Shown here one piece after another: positions 37,942 through 47,174 of a DNA stretch of 61,576 nucleotides (position 1 is its first letter; each line of letters starts with the position of its first letter). The DNA is taken from NCBI GenBank assembly GCA_014800795.1, contig JAAVFL010000046.1, forward strand, positions 1-61,576, written 5' to 3'. Below the pieces are notes generated by a model, which worked only from the letters and a program-made list of their open reading frames with translations, made no database searches and was not told the origin of the DNA. Origin of the DNA: Bacteroidales bacterium. Its GTDB lineage: Bacteria > Bacteroidota > Bacteroidia > Bacteroidales > Muribaculaceae. A program made the position numbers and the translations under genes.

Positions 37942-39321
37942 TCAATCCTCAATAAATGATTTTTCAATTGCAGCAACATCGTCCTGAAGCTGCTTTTCAA
38001 ATGGAAGTCGTTCTTCTATATTACGACAGGCATATATTACAGTTGAATGATTTCTGGTCAGACGTGTGCCAATAGCCGTCAACGGCATATGCGCATGCTT
38101 CTTAGCCATGTACATAACCATCTGGCGGGCATCAGAAATCTCGCGTTTTCTTGATTTGCTGAAAATTGCATCCGGATCAAGACCGTAATGTGTAGCTACA
38201 CCTTGCGCGATCATCTCAAAATTAATAGTCTTACGTTGCATACGCACTACCCTATTCATCACCATGCGCGCCAAATCAATATTTATATCACGATTGGTGA
38301 CTGTAGCATGAGCAAGCAACGAAACAACAATGCCTTCAAGCTCACGAACGCTGTCAGTTACATTTTCTGCAATAAAATCCATTACATCAGCTGGAATTGA
38401 CAGACCATCCTGACGAGCTTTCAAACGTAACACATCTTTACGCAACTGGAGATCAGGACGTTCCAATTCAACAGTCATGCCCCATTTAAAACGAGACAGA
38501 AGTCGATCCGGCATACCTTTTAGTTGTGTAGGAGCACAATCTGATGATAGGATTATCTGCCGCTGATTCTGATGAAGATGATTGAAGATATGGAAAAACG
38601 TTCCTTGCGTACGCGGTTTGTCGATTAGATCCTGTATATCATCAATAATCAAAGTGTCAATACTTTGATAAAAATTGATAAACTCGTTTATTTTACCATT
38701 ATGTGACGCAACGGTAAATTCGCTTTCGAACAGACGGGCACTCACATAACGGATTCTCGCCAACGGATTATGTTCCCGGATTTTAATACCTATAGCCTGA
38801 ATAAGATGTGTCTTACCGACTCCGGTAGGCCCGTAGACGAACAGCGGGTTGAATGTCTTACATTTAGGATCGTTAGCTATCGCTTCACCGATAGCCCGTG
38901 CTATTTTGTTTGAATTCGATCCGCAATAATTCTCGAACGTATATCGAGGATTAAGCTGCGGATCAAACGAGGTTACTTCCGCAGTGCGGAACAACCCGTT
39001 ATACGTCGGTCGCACCGCAGGAGATTCGGTCAGGCCGGCTTCATGAACAGCCGTATCAGGAAGATGGCTAACCTGCTTGTACTCATAAAGAAGCTTAAAG
39101 CCTTCGCCATACACGCGACGCATGGTTTTCCCCAAAAGCGCGAGATAAGTGCTTTCTATATGCTCCTTGAAGTATGCGGAGGGCACAAAAAGTGTGACCT
39201 CCCCATTTATATAGCTCAATGGGACTATAGGTTCAAACCAGGCTTTGTATTGTTCCTTGGGAATATTGTCGCCTATTATCCGGAGACAATCTTCCCAAAG
39301 CTCTTTGTGAGTCTTATTCAT
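37942..39321 (-). CDS. dnaA: Chromosomal replication initiator protein DnaA
   Basis: AAA+ initiator that binds DnaA boxes and opens oriC. Numbered from ATG 39321: domain I (1-80, starting MNKTHKELWEDCLRII), short linker, AAA+ domain with Walker A GPTGVGKT (164-171) and Walker B LIIDD (224-228), and domain IV with the DnaA signature TRNHSTVIYACRNIEERL near the C-terminus. The frame extends nine codons upstream to a GTG; the ATG gives 459 residues and the usual N-terminus. The promoter is at 39395-39426. The large non-coding region upstream is the natural place to look for oriC. Confidence 0.97.
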   Translation of the reverse strand: MNKTHKELWEDCLRIIGDNIPKEQYKAWFEPIVPLSYINGEVTLFVPSAYFKEHIESTYLALLGKTMRRVYGEGFKLLYEYKQVSHLPDTAVHEAGLTESPAVRPTYNGLFRTAEVTSFDPQLNPRYTFENYCGSNSNKIARAIGEAIANDPKCKTFNPLFVYGPTGVGKTHLIQAIGIKIREHNPLARIRYVSARLFESEFTVASHNGKINEFINFYQSIDTLIIDDIQDLIDKPRTQGTFFHIFNHLHQNQRQIILSSDCAPTQLKGMPDRLLSRFKWGMTVELERPDLQLRKDVLRLKARQDGLSIPADVMDFIAENVTDSVRELEGIVVSLLAHATVTNRDINIDLARMVMNRVVRMQRKTINFEMIAQGVATHYGLDPDAIFSKSRKREISDARQMVMYMAKKHAHMPLTAIGTRLTRNHSTVIYACRNIEERLPFEKQLQDDVAAIEKSFIED

Positions 39322-39394
39322 ATAATGCGTAAATTCAAACTTCAACACCGTATACCACCCTTGGAGTATCCGATATCGTCAATCTTTTCCGATA

Positions 39395-39426
39395 CAAAGT
39401 TCTTCCATTTTTTATTTAAAAACAAA
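39395..39426 (-). promoter_or_regulatory. Promoter of dnaA
   Basis: Minus-strand TTTG (39426-39423), 20 nt, GAACTTTG (39402-39395), one base from the TAnnTTTG consensus. Leader about 70 nt. Confidence 0.6.
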
Positions 39427-39926
39427 CCGCTTTTTATTTGCTTTTTTCAACGCCTACTTAATATGGCTGAAATCCAATAGATTATATTTATGGGAAAATT
39501 CCCAGTTATTCATTGTTCCAATAGAGCTACCATTCAACAAATTACAATGTTGTAACCGAGTTTTAACAGCCACATCCAATACGTCATAACCTTGTAGTTT
39601 ATACTGTCTTACTCATAATCTAATATGAATAATTGAATAATTTAACTGCATTTCTTTTATTCAGAACAGTTCCGGATAAGCCTCTTTTGGATACAATAAC
39701 GATTGCTGAAATTTAGGGATATACCGACCATATTTTACACTACAATGTAAGCCCGATACCACAATCATTCCACCTCCAGCCTATCGGGTAATATATTTGA
39801 GAATTCCGGCTATAATCGTCACTATAATCACATTTAACATTGATTAACACAGTACCTTTGTGTGCCGCAGAACTATGTTTTTTAGCATAATTTCAACCTT
39901 TCAAGAGGGGCTATTAACAAACTCCA

Positions 39927-39958
39927 TTTGGTAATCAGGCGTTTAATTCATACCTTTG
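39927..39958 (+). promoter_or_regulatory. Promoter of the structured leader and thioredoxin-like gene
   Basis: TTTG (39927-39930), 20 nt, TACCTTTG (39951-39958). It predicts a start near 39965 and thus an unusually long leader of about 160 nt. Confidence 0.7.
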
Positions 39959-39964
39959 TACCGA

Positions 39965-40123
39965 AAGAGCAAGTAATCGGGAGTGCAGAGGCATTCCCAT
40001 AGCCGAAAATCGGCAAGGAATACCATAACTTCCACGTATTGGGTTTCCCACACGAAGAATGAACTTTATCTGAATTAAGACTATCTGACGGTATTCCTGT
40101 ATTATGAACCTCAAATTGTTGTA
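39965..40123 (+). ncRNA. Candidate structured leader or small RNA
   Basis: Downstream of a good promoter and with no reading frame, the transcript can form: hairpin GGGAGTGC-agag-GCATTCCC (39979-39998); hairpin GCCGA-aaa-TCGGC (40002-40014); and a 9-bp long-range helix AGGAATACC (40016-40024) with GGTATTCCT (40090-40098), which closes a domain containing a further hairpin built of CTTC/GAAG, CGT/ACG and GGG-ttt-CCC. The helix closes 25 nt before the ATG of the thioredoxin-like gene. No U-tract follows, so a cis-acting leader seems likelier than a free small RNA. It matches no riboswitch consensus that I recognise. Confidence 0.5.
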
Positions 40124-40633
40124 ATGAAGAAACTAAAATTATTAATTGTAAGTTTCGCAGTATTACTCATAGCGACTTCTGCGTTTGCTGATAAACATCA
40201 GGATGTCGCGATTGGCAACGAAATGCCCCCGATGGTTATAAAAACCGACTCAATGGATATTTCGCTCCCCTCTCTCAGAGGAAAATGGGTAATTCTTTCC
40301 TTTTGGTCAGCAAGTGACGCGGGGTCACGTATGGCTCAAAACCGGATGGTGACTATTACGCGTCAGTTAACTCAGAATAATCTGAACACTCCGGTAGAGA
40401 TGGTTTCAGTGAATTTCGACCGTTCGGAACAGTTGATGCACGAAATCATTAATATTGACCAACTGAGCAGCGAAATGCAATTCCACATTAAAGACAAGGA
40501 TGAAATTGCGACATTACGCAAAACATTAAGAATGGACAACGCACTCCGTACATTTGTTATTAATCCTCAAGGGGAATTAACGTCAGTTGATCCTACGGAG
40601 GATGAACTAAGACAAATTTTCTTTAACGCTTAA
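40124..40633 (+). CDS. Secreted thioredoxin-fold protein lacking CxxC
   Basis: Protein of 169 residues with a signal peptide (1-22, KKLKLLIVSFAVLLIATSAFA) and a TlpA/redoxin-like fold: GNEMPPMVIKTDSMDISLPSLRGKWVILSFW is the usual lead-in strand and the segment before the active site. Where TlpA proteins have WCxxC, this reads WSASDAGS (61-68), so both redox cysteines are gone. The rest, including VSVNFDRSEQ and RTFVINPQGELTSVDP, keeps the fold and the cis-Pro region is altered. It may be a binding or scaffold protein rather than a thiol oxidoreductase. Single gene after a long structured leader. Confidence 0.8.
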   Translation: MKKLKLLIVSFAVLLIATSAFADKHQDVAIGNEMPPMVIKTDSMDISLPSLRGKWVILSFWSASDAGSRMAQNRMVTITRQLTQNNLNTPVEMVSVNFDRSEQLMHEIINIDQLSSEMQFHIKDKDEIATLRKTLRMDNALRTFVINPQGELTSVDPTEDELRQIFFNA

Positions 40634-40685
40634 AGTTTATTTGTACGGATTCACAAGCATTATCGCATCAGTATTCCCCTGATTG

Positions 40686-40735
40686 AACACGACCGTCCCT
40701 CCATTATTAAAAATTGGAAAGGGCGGTCGTGTTTT
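40686..40735 (+). terminator. Terminator of the thioredoxin-like gene
   Basis: AACACGACCGTCC (40686-40698) pairs with GGGCGGTCGTGTT (40721-40733) over 12-13 positions, with TTTT following on the plus strand, 53 bp after the stop. Confidence 0.75.
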
Positions 40736-40776
40736 AAGCGATCAATCCAGCCGACATTATCGGTTTACCCTGTACA

Positions 40777-41811
40777 TCAGTCGAATTTGAAACATATGGT
40801 TCGTTCATATTTTTCACCAGGATTCAGACGCTGCGAGGGTACCTTCGGATTATTCGGTGCATCTGGAGCACCCTGACATTCTATCGCTACAGCGTCATAA
40901 TCATGATATGTGCAACCACCTTTCCCTTCGGGACATCCTTCGAGCCAGTTGCCAGTATATACCTGGGCAAACGGCTGATCTGAATATACGGTCACTTTCC
41001 GGCCATTTTTCTCAGAAGTCAGTGTAGCAATTTCCCTGAGAGTACCATCATACCCGTCAACCATGAAACTGTGGTCATAGCCCTTTCCTATCTTTAAAGC
41101 TTCGAAATCATCGTTGATGCGGGCTCCGATCTTACAACCTTCAGTAAAATCCATCGGTGTGTCCTTGACCGGTGCTGGATCTCCGAGTGGTATCTGAGTT
41201 GCATCTGTAGGGAGATATTCCGAACAGTTCATTTTCAATACATGATCAAGCACTGTTCCTGAATCATGCCCGTTCATATTGAAGTATGTGTGATTTGTAA
41301 GATTGATATAAGTTGGAGCGTCGGTTTCAGCCTCGTATTTCATAGTCAGGCGATTTTCATTGTCCCATGTATATGTTACCTTGATATCTACCGCCCCGGG
41401 ATATCCAGCGTCGCCATCCGGACTATGAAGTGTAAATATGACATTATCACCATCCATGGCCGCGTTCCACACATGATTCTGATATCCATCAGGCCCACCA
41501 TGAAGGTGATTGGGACCATTATTGATCGGAAGATCATATTTCTTACCATCAATAGTTATATGACCTTTCGCAATACGATTGGCATAACGTCCAGGAGTTT
41601 TACCGGCACATGGCCCGTCAGCAAAATATGCTTCCGGATTATCGTAACCGATTACAACATCCAGCAGAGTGCCATCCGGCTGAGGTAGTTTTACCGCAAC
41701 CACACCTGCTCCAAGAGAGGATAATACAACACTCGCACCTCGCTCATTTGTAAGTGTAAACCAGGTTATTTCACCTTTGTGCGATGGGAAAGACTGAACT
41801 TTAATTTCCAT
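40777..41811 (-). CDS. galM: Aldose 1-epimerase (galactose mutarotase)
   Basis: Interconverts the alpha and beta anomers of aldoses such as galactose or glucose. NNGPNHLHGGPDGY (97-110) with H104, the general acid in NLTNHTYFNMNG (H174), and the general base in VAIECQGAPDAPN (E311) are intact, with R79 in the substrate pocket region GRYANRI. The 344 residues carry no signal peptide, so it is the cytoplasmic form. Promoter at 41864-41871. No galactokinase or transferase gene is adjacent. Confidence 0.95.
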   Translation of the reverse strand: MEIKVQSFPSHKGEITWFTLTNERGASVVLSSLGAGVVAVKLPQPDGTLLDVVIGYDNPEAYFADGPCAGKTPGRYANRIAKGHITIDGKKYDLPINNGPNHLHGGPDGYQNHVWNAAMDGDNVIFTLHSPDGDAGYPGAVDIKVTYTWDNENRLTMKYEAETDAPTYINLTNHTYFNMNGHDSGTVLDHVLKMNCSEYLPTDATQIPLGDPAPVKDTPMDFTEGCKIGARINDDFEALKIGKGYDHSFMVDGYDGTLREIATLTSEKNGRKVTVYSDQPFAQVYTGNWLEGCPEGKGGCTYHDYDAVAIECQGAPDAPNNPKVPSQRLNPGEKYERTICFKFD

Positions 41812-41863
41812 GATATATCGATTATTATTTTCTCAAACCCGGAATACCCGGATTGTCATGAGA

Positions 41864-41871
41864 CAAAGTTA
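41864..41871 (-). promoter_or_regulatory. -7 element of galM
   Basis: TAACTTTG on the minus strand, 53 bp before the ATG; -33 region not distinct. Confidence 0.5.
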
Positions 41872-41915
41872 CAATTTTTTTTCATTTAACCGGCCAATCT
41901 CTCATGGGAAAGAAT

Positions 41916-41923
41916 TAATTTTG
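41916..41923 (+). promoter_or_regulatory. -7 element of priA
   Basis: TAATTTTG on the plus strand, 59 bp before the priA start, back to back with the galM promoter. Confidence 0.45.
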
Positions 41924-41981
41924 TATTTAGGAGAAACTCATTCCCTACACCAAATTATGAGGGTTCACCACCACGAATCGC

Positions 41982-44480
41982 ATGCAAAATAAAAAAGACT
42001 ACGCCAATCAACCGAATGAGACATATGTAGAAGTACTCCTCCCGCTTCCGTTGTCGGCGACATTCACATATAGAATTCCAAGTCACGACAATACGGAAGT
42101 CGGAATAGGATACAGAGTGATAGTCCCCTTCGGTAGAAAGAAATTCTATACCGGAATTGTTATCAGCCGCCCAATCTCTATTCCGACAGGAATGGAGATA
42201 AAAGATGTGGCAATGATTCTTGACAATGCTCCTATAATCCGTCATCCCCAGATAAAATTCTGGGAATGGCTTGCCGAATATTATCTGTGTGCGTGCGGAG
42301 ATGTATATAAGGCCGCTGTACCAGCCGGTCTTAAGTTGGAAAGCGAAACGTTTGTAGAACTCAATCCGGATTTTGATTTATCTGTAGATACCGGCAATAC
42401 TCCATCGTCGCTCGAAACATCAATAATGCAGCTGCTTGATCATTACGGAGCATTGTCAGTAAGTGGACTCAGTGCAAAACTTGAAGGAACAAGAGGGGTG
42501 ACATCCACTGTCAACCGCATGATTGAAAAGGGAATTCTAATAATTTCTGAAAAACTCGTTGAGCGATATCGCCCGCGTTATGAAACTTATGTTGAGTTCA
42601 CAATCCATAAAGATGATCTTGAAGAAGCTTTCGCGCGTGTAAAAGGTGCTAAGAAGCAGGAGCATCTTCTATTGGCCATGTTGGAGATGAGTGGTTTTAG
42701 CCGAGGAAATATTACGGATGTAAGAAAAGAAGATTTACTAAAGAGAGCCGATGTAGCGCCGGCAATTCTGTCTGCGGTTGTTAAAAAGGGAATTTTACAA
42801 ACTTTCCGAAAGGAAATCAATCGATTCAGATATACAGGTTCTACTGTAGATAAATTACCGGATCTTAGCCAGGCACAAAATATTGCACTCGACCAGATAC
42901 ACCGATCTTGGCTGGATCGAAACGTCACCTTGCTACATGGGGTAACATCATCCGGAAAAACTGAAATTTATATTCATCTTATAGACTATGTACTGAAACG
43001 AGGCGATCAATGCCTGATGCTGGTTCCGGAAATAGCTTTGACTACCCAACTGACCAGACGTCTACAGATTGTATTCGGTGATAAGGTTATAATTTATCAT
43101 TCGAGATTCACTGACAACGAGCGTGTCGATATCTGGAAAAAGCTTCTGACCGACAATTCACCAAGAGTAATAATCGGTGCGCGATCGGCTGTGTTTCTGC
43201 CTTTCTCGCATCTTGGTCTTGTGATAGTTGACGAGGAGCATGATGCAAGCTACAAGCAATTTGATCCTGCTCCGAGATATAACGGTCGAGATGCTGCAAT
43301 TGTATTGGCCTCTATGCATGGAGCTAAGACGCTTCTCGGCTCTGCTACGCCGGCCATAGATACATACCACAAGGCAATCACAGGTAAATTCGGACTGGTA
43401 AAACTGACTGAAAGATATGGCGATGTTGAATTGCCGGATATCAGAATCATAGATATGAAGCAGGCGATCCGTTCCAAAACAGTAAAAGGTACATTCGCAT
43501 ACGACACTGAAAGAATTGCTAACGACGCTTTAAATCATGATGGACAGGTAATTTTCTTTCAGAACCGACGTGGGTATGCTCCTCTGGCACGATGCAAACA
43601 ATGTGCATGGGTTCCTAAATGTGAGCATTGCGATGTCGCATTGACATATCACGCTAATATACGCCAGCTGCAGTGTCATTATTGTGGCTCAATGTATCCG
43701 TTGCCAAACGTGTGTCCACAATGCAAGGAACCCTCCATCGAAATAATCGGATATGGAACAGAGCGTGTGGAAGAAGAAGTTGAACGTATATTCCCCGGAC
43801 GAAAAATGCTGAGGATGGATCTTGATACCACCCGTAATAAAAATGCCTACGAACAGATTATTGATGATTTTTCCGAAAAGAAAGCTGATATTCTCGTGGG
43901 CACGCAGATGGTTACAAAAGGTCTGGACTTCGGTGGTGTAGAGATGGTTGGAGTACTCAATGCCGATGCACTGATCAATTTTCCAGATTTCCGCTCATCG
44001 GAACGAGCGTTCAATATGCTTGAACAAGTCGCAGGGAGATCCGGACGTAGATCCGGATCAAAAGGAATGGTGGTCATCCAGACATATCAGCCATCCCATC
44101 ATGTATTGGCATACGTAAAATCACACAATTACGACGGCTTCTATGATCATGAGATTGTACAGCGCCATAATTTCTTCTATCCACCATTTACCAGAGTCAT
44201 ATACATGTATATCAAACATAGGGACCCTGCCAAACTCAGGCAAATATCCGACGAATATGCCGTAAAACTACGACGTTTATTCGGTGGACGCGTATTCGGT
44301 CCGGAGGAACCATCGGTAGGGCGCGTACAAGGGTTATATATAAGAAAGATCATGCTTAAAATTGAAACCGGAGCATCTATGGCAAAAGTGAAAGAACTGT
44401 TGCGCGACACATATATCTCAATGCATTCGTTACCGCAAATGAAAGGTGTGACTGTATATTATGATGTTGATCCATATTGA
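41982..44480 (+). CDS. priA: Primosomal protein N' (replication restart helicase PriA)
   Basis: Superfamily 2 helicase that reloads the replisome at stalled forks. Domain order: 3'-DNA-binding domain (about 15-115, starting YVEVLLPLPLSATFTYRIP), winged helix, helicase core with Walker A GVTSSGKT (320-327) and DEEH (417-420), and the zinc-binding insert with paired cysteines CKQC, CEHC, CHYC and CPQC, all eight present. The C-terminal domain carries VAGRSGRR. The 832-residue length is usual for Bacteroidetes PriA. Convergent with nrdJ. Confidence 0.97.
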   Translation: MQNKKDYANQPNETYVEVLLPLPLSATFTYRIPSHDNTEVGIGYRVIVPFGRKKFYTGIVISRPISIPTGMEIKDVAMILDNAPIIRHPQIKFWEWLAEYYLCACGDVYKAAVPAGLKLESETFVELNPDFDLSVDTGNTPSSLETSIMQLLDHYGALSVSGLSAKLEGTRGVTSTVNRMIEKGILIISEKLVERYRPRYETYVEFTIHKDDLEEAFARVKGAKKQEHLLLAMLEMSGFSRGNITDVRKEDLLKRADVAPAILSAVVKKGILQTFRKEINRFRYTGSTVDKLPDLSQAQNIALDQIHRSWLDRNVTLLHGVTSSGKTEIYIHLIDYVLKRGDQCLMLVPEIALTTQLTRRLQIVFGDKVIIYHSRFTDNERVDIWKKLLTDNSPRVIIGARSAVFLPFSHLGLVIVDEEHDASYKQFDPAPRYNGRDAAIVLASMHGAKTLLGSATPAIDTYHKAITGKFGLVKLTERYGDVELPDIRIIDMKQAIRSKTVKGTFAYDTERIANDALNHDGQVIFFQNRRGYAPLARCKQCAWVPKCEHCDVALTYHANIRQLQCHYCGSMYPLPNVCPQCKEPSIEIIGYGTERVEEEVERIFPGRKMLRMDLDTTRNKNAYEQIIDDFSEKKADILVGTQMVTKGLDFGGVEMVGVLNADALINFPDFRSSERAFNMLEQVAGRSGRRSGSKGMVVIQTYQPSHHVLAYVKSHNYDGFYDHEIVQRHNFFYPPFTRVIYMYIKHRDPAKLRQISDEYAVKLRRLFGGRVFGPEEPSVGRVQGLYIRKIMLKIETGASMAKVKELLRDTYISMHSLPQMKGVTVYYDVDPY

Positions 44481-44505
44481 TTAAATATGACATATATAAA
44501 AAATG

Positions 44506-44542
44506 AAAGAGCCCGCATACACATCGTATACGGGCTCTTTTT
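44506..44542. terminator. Bidirectional terminator between priA and nrdJ
   Basis: Arms AAAGAGCCCGCATAC (44506-44520) and GTATACGGGCTCTTT (44526-44540) pair almost perfectly around 5 nt; TTTTTATTATT follows on the plus strand and TTTCATTTTTT on the minus. Confidence 0.9.
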
Positions 44543-44561
44543 ATTATTTATCGTATGGGAG

Positions 44562-47108
44562 TCAGCCACACTTTGATGTTCCGCAGGATGTACATATGAG
44601 ACACCCTTCCTGATAAACCAGAGTTTCCTGCCCACAGTTCGGACAGCGCTGTCCGCTTGCCTGAGTTCCATTGGGGAGATACTTTTTCAATGCTCTTTCC
44701 ACTCCCATCTTCCACGTATTGATACTCTGAGAATCAAGTTCGAGCGTACTGACTAACTTAAGAACTTGATCGATTGGCATTCCATAACGTAGCACACCGG
44801 AAATAAGCTTGGCATAGTTCCAGTATTCAGGATTGAACTTGTCACTTAGCCCCTCTATGGTAGTTTTATATCCGCGTTTGTTGACAAACTGGAAGTCGTA
44901 GCGCTTATTACCCTCACTATCTACAGCCTTGATTATCTTTCCGTGATTCACGGATTTCGGACAGAATATACCATCTTCATCATCGGCCAAACCTGTAAAA
45001 ATCTCATATGGGCGACCATCACGCAGACCAACGAAGGCAATCCACTTTTCTTTATTGTTCTGAAAACGTACGACATCTGCGTCAAGTTCGATGGGACGTT
45101 TTATAATGTGCGGATGCAACCCGTCTTTAGATTCCGTTTCAGTTGTTTTTTTCTTTTTATTCTCAAGAGCGACCAACACTCCTGAACGGGAACCGTCGCG
45201 ATATACAGTACAACCTTTGCAACCAGAACGCCACGCCTCAACATATAGCTGATTAACCAGATCCTCACTTACATCGGCCGGTAGATTGATAGTAACTGAA
45301 ATAGAATGGTCAACCCATTTCTGAATGCGGCCCTGCATTTTGACCTTTTCCATCCAGTCAATATCATTTGATGTCGCTCCGGCATACGGGGACTTCGCGA
45401 CTAGAAGATCAAGCTCTTCTTGCGTCATATTGGCGCGTTGCTCTATTCCGTTAATTCTCATCCATTCAAGAAATTTAGGATGATAAACGATATATTCTTC
45501 AAATGCATCACCGGTGTCATCCACATAATCTACCCTTACCTCTGCATCATTGGGATTCACTTTCCGCCGACGTTTATAAACCGGCATAAATACCGGTTCG
45601 ATACCGGAAGTTGTGCGCGTCATAAGACTGGTTGTTCCTGTAGGGGCAATGGTAAGACATGCGATATTCCTGCGCCCATGTCGAACCATATCCTCATACA
45701 TTTCCGGATCCTGCTCTTTCAGACGAAGCATGAAGGGGTTATCTTTTTCCCTCTCCGCATCAAATATTTCAAATGCGCCGCGTTCTTTTGCCATATTTAC
45801 CGAAGAACGGTAAGCCGTTAAAGCGAGTGTCCGATGAACCTTTTCAGAAAAATCAGTCGCTTCAGGTGTGCCGTAACGTAGTCCCATAGCGGCGAGCATA
45901 TCTCCTTCAGCTGTAGTTCCGACTCCTGTACGACGTCCTTTGAGAGTCTTTGTGCGGATTTTTTCCCAGAGATGCCGCTCTGGCTCCTTTACCTCGATTG
46001 TCTCAGGATCAGAATCTATTTTTGCAAGGATAGCATCGATCTTCTCCATTTCAAGATCAATGATATCGTCCATTATACGCTGAGCCTTACATATGTGTTG
46101 CTTGAAGAGTGCAAAATCGAACTCAGCCTCCGGTGTGAATGGATTCTTGACGTAGCTATACAGGTTTACAGCCAACAGACGGCATGAATCATATGGACAT
46201 AGAGGAATCTCGCCGCATGGATTGGTTGAAATTGTGCGGAAGCCGAGATCCGCATAACAGTCAGGCAATGACTCGCGGGTTATGGTATCCCAAAACAGCA
46301 CTCCGGGCTCCGCGGATTTCCATGCATTATGTATAATCTTACCCCAGAATGCCTTCGCATCAATTTCTTTTATAGTATCGGGGGTGACAGAATCAATCGG
46401 ATATGTCTGACGATACGTTTCTCCCGATATCGCCGCACGCATAAATTCATCATCGATTCTCACACTTACATTAGCTCCCGTAACCTTACCTTCTGTCATT
46501 TTGGCATCTATGAATGCCTCGCTATCAGGATGTTTCACCGACACGGTAAGCATCAACGCACCCCTTCTTCCATCCTGAGCCACTTCACGTGTGGAATTAG
46601 AATACCGCTCCATAAATGGTACAAGGCCGGTGGATGTAAGAGCTGAATTTTTTACAGGCGTCCCTTTCGGGCGGATATGACTTAAATCATGTCCGACTCC
46701 TCCACGGCGTTTCATAAGCTGCACTTGCTCTTCATCAATCCTGATGATTCCTCCATATGAATCGGGATTTCCATCTATACCTATTACAAAACAATTTGAA
46801 AGCGATCCGATCTGAAAGTTATTGCCGATACCTGACATAGGACTCCCCTGAGGAACGATATATCTGAAATCTTTCATATAACTGTAGACTTCATCATGGC
46901 TCATTGGATTGGGGTATTTCGCCTCTATACGGGCAATCTCTGAGGCTATGCGATGATGCATATCGTCTGGTGTCTGCTCATAGATATTTCCTATCGAATC
47001 TTTGAGAGCATATTTGCTTACCCATACACGCGCAGCAAGCTCGTCACCATCAAAATATTTCAGACTCTCGGCATAAGCCTGATCATAAGTATAAGTCAAA
47101 TTTTCCAC
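44562..47108 (-). CDS. nrdJ: Adenosylcobalamin-dependent (class II) ribonucleotide reductase
   Basis: Reduces ribonucleotides to deoxyribonucleotides with vitamin B12 as radical source, usable with or without oxygen. Seen are SLSNCFVIG with the first active-site Cys, RRGGVGHDLSHIRP, the radical-site region STNPCGEIPLCPYDSCRLLAVN, CLTIAPTGTTS, and a C-terminal Cys-rich tail (CPNCG ... CLICTSCGTSKCG) that re-reduces the active site and may bind zinc. The open frame runs 32 codons further up to an ATG at 47204, but that stretch encodes a long hairpin and has no NrdJ-like sequence; GTG at 47108 (MENLTYTYDQAYAESLKYF) matches family N-termini and gives 848 residues. Confidence 0.93.
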   Translation of the reverse strand: MENLTYTYDQAYAESLKYFDGDELAARVWVSKYALKDSIGNIYEQTPDDMHHRIASEIARIEAKYPNPMSHDEVYSYMKDFRYIVPQGSPMSGIGNNFQIGSLSNCFVIGIDGNPDSYGGIIRIDEEQVQLMKRRGGVGHDLSHIRPKGTPVKNSALTSTGLVPFMERYSNSTREVAQDGRRGALMLTVSVKHPDSEAFIDAKMTEGKVTGANVSVRIDDEFMRAAISGETYRQTYPIDSVTPDTIKEIDAKAFWGKIIHNAWKSAEPGVLFWDTITRESLPDCYADLGFRTISTNPCGEIPLCPYDSCRLLAVNLYSYVKNPFTPEAEFDFALFKQHICKAQRIMDDIIDLEMEKIDAILAKIDSDPETIEVKEPERHLWEKIRTKTLKGRRTGVGTTAEGDMLAAMGLRYGTPEATDFSEKVHRTLALTAYRSSVNMAKERGAFEIFDAEREKDNPFMLRLKEQDPEMYEDMVRHGRRNIACLTIAPTGTTSLMTRTTSGIEPVFMPVYKRRRKVNPNDAEVRVDYVDDTGDAFEEYIVYHPKFLEWMRINGIEQRANMTQEELDLLVAKSPYAGATSNDIDWMEKVKMQGRIQKWVDHSISVTINLPADVSEDLVNQLYVEAWRSGCKGCTVYRDGSRSGVLVALENKKKKTTETESKDGLHPHIIKRPIELDADVVRFQNNKEKWIAFVGLRDGRPYEIFTGLADDEDGIFCPKSVNHGKIIKAVDSEGNKRYDFQFVNKRGYKTTIEGLSDKFNPEYWNYAKLISGVLRYGMPIDQVLKLVSTLELDSQSINTWKMGVERALKKYLPNGTQASGQRCPNCGQETLVYQEGCLICTSCGTSKCG

Positions 47109-47143
47109 TGCAAGGTTTGTTTGTCTGATTATGATAATAAAGA

Positions 47144-47174
47144 GAGCTCGCCCGCCGCTACAGCAGGCAAGCTC
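47144..47174 (-). other. Stable leader hairpin upstream of nrdJ
   Basis: Arms 47163-47174 and 47144-47155 (read GAGCTTGCCTGC and GCGGGCGAGCTC on the minus strand) make a 12-bp stem with two G-U pairs and a 7-nt loop, followed by TCTCTTTATTATC, 36 bp before the nrdJ GTG. It looks like an attenuator. I see no cobalamin-riboswitch consensus around it. Confidence 0.55.

Larger units (their letters stand above)
39322..40123. other. Non-coding region upstream of dnaA, candidate oriC
   Basis: About 800 bp without a supported gene. It holds the dnaA promoter (39395-39426), an AT-rich centre (about 39470-39900) with several inverted repeats (TTACAATGTTGTAA at 39542-39555; TTACA/TGTAA at 39735-39750; CCCGATA/TATCGGG at 39752-39758 and 39782-39788), and the promoter and structured leader of the next gene (39927-40123). 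Perfect DnaA boxes TTATCCACA are absent; one-mismatch matches to TTWTNCACA are TTATTCAGA (39657-39665) and TTTTACACT (39733-39741). Location next to dnaA argues for an origin; box content does not prove it. Confidence 0.35.

Noticed and set aside
39965-40123. 6S RNA or signal recognition particle RNA
   Set aside because: The fold has separate hairpins rather than one long rod with a central bubble, and the conserved SRP apical loop is absent.
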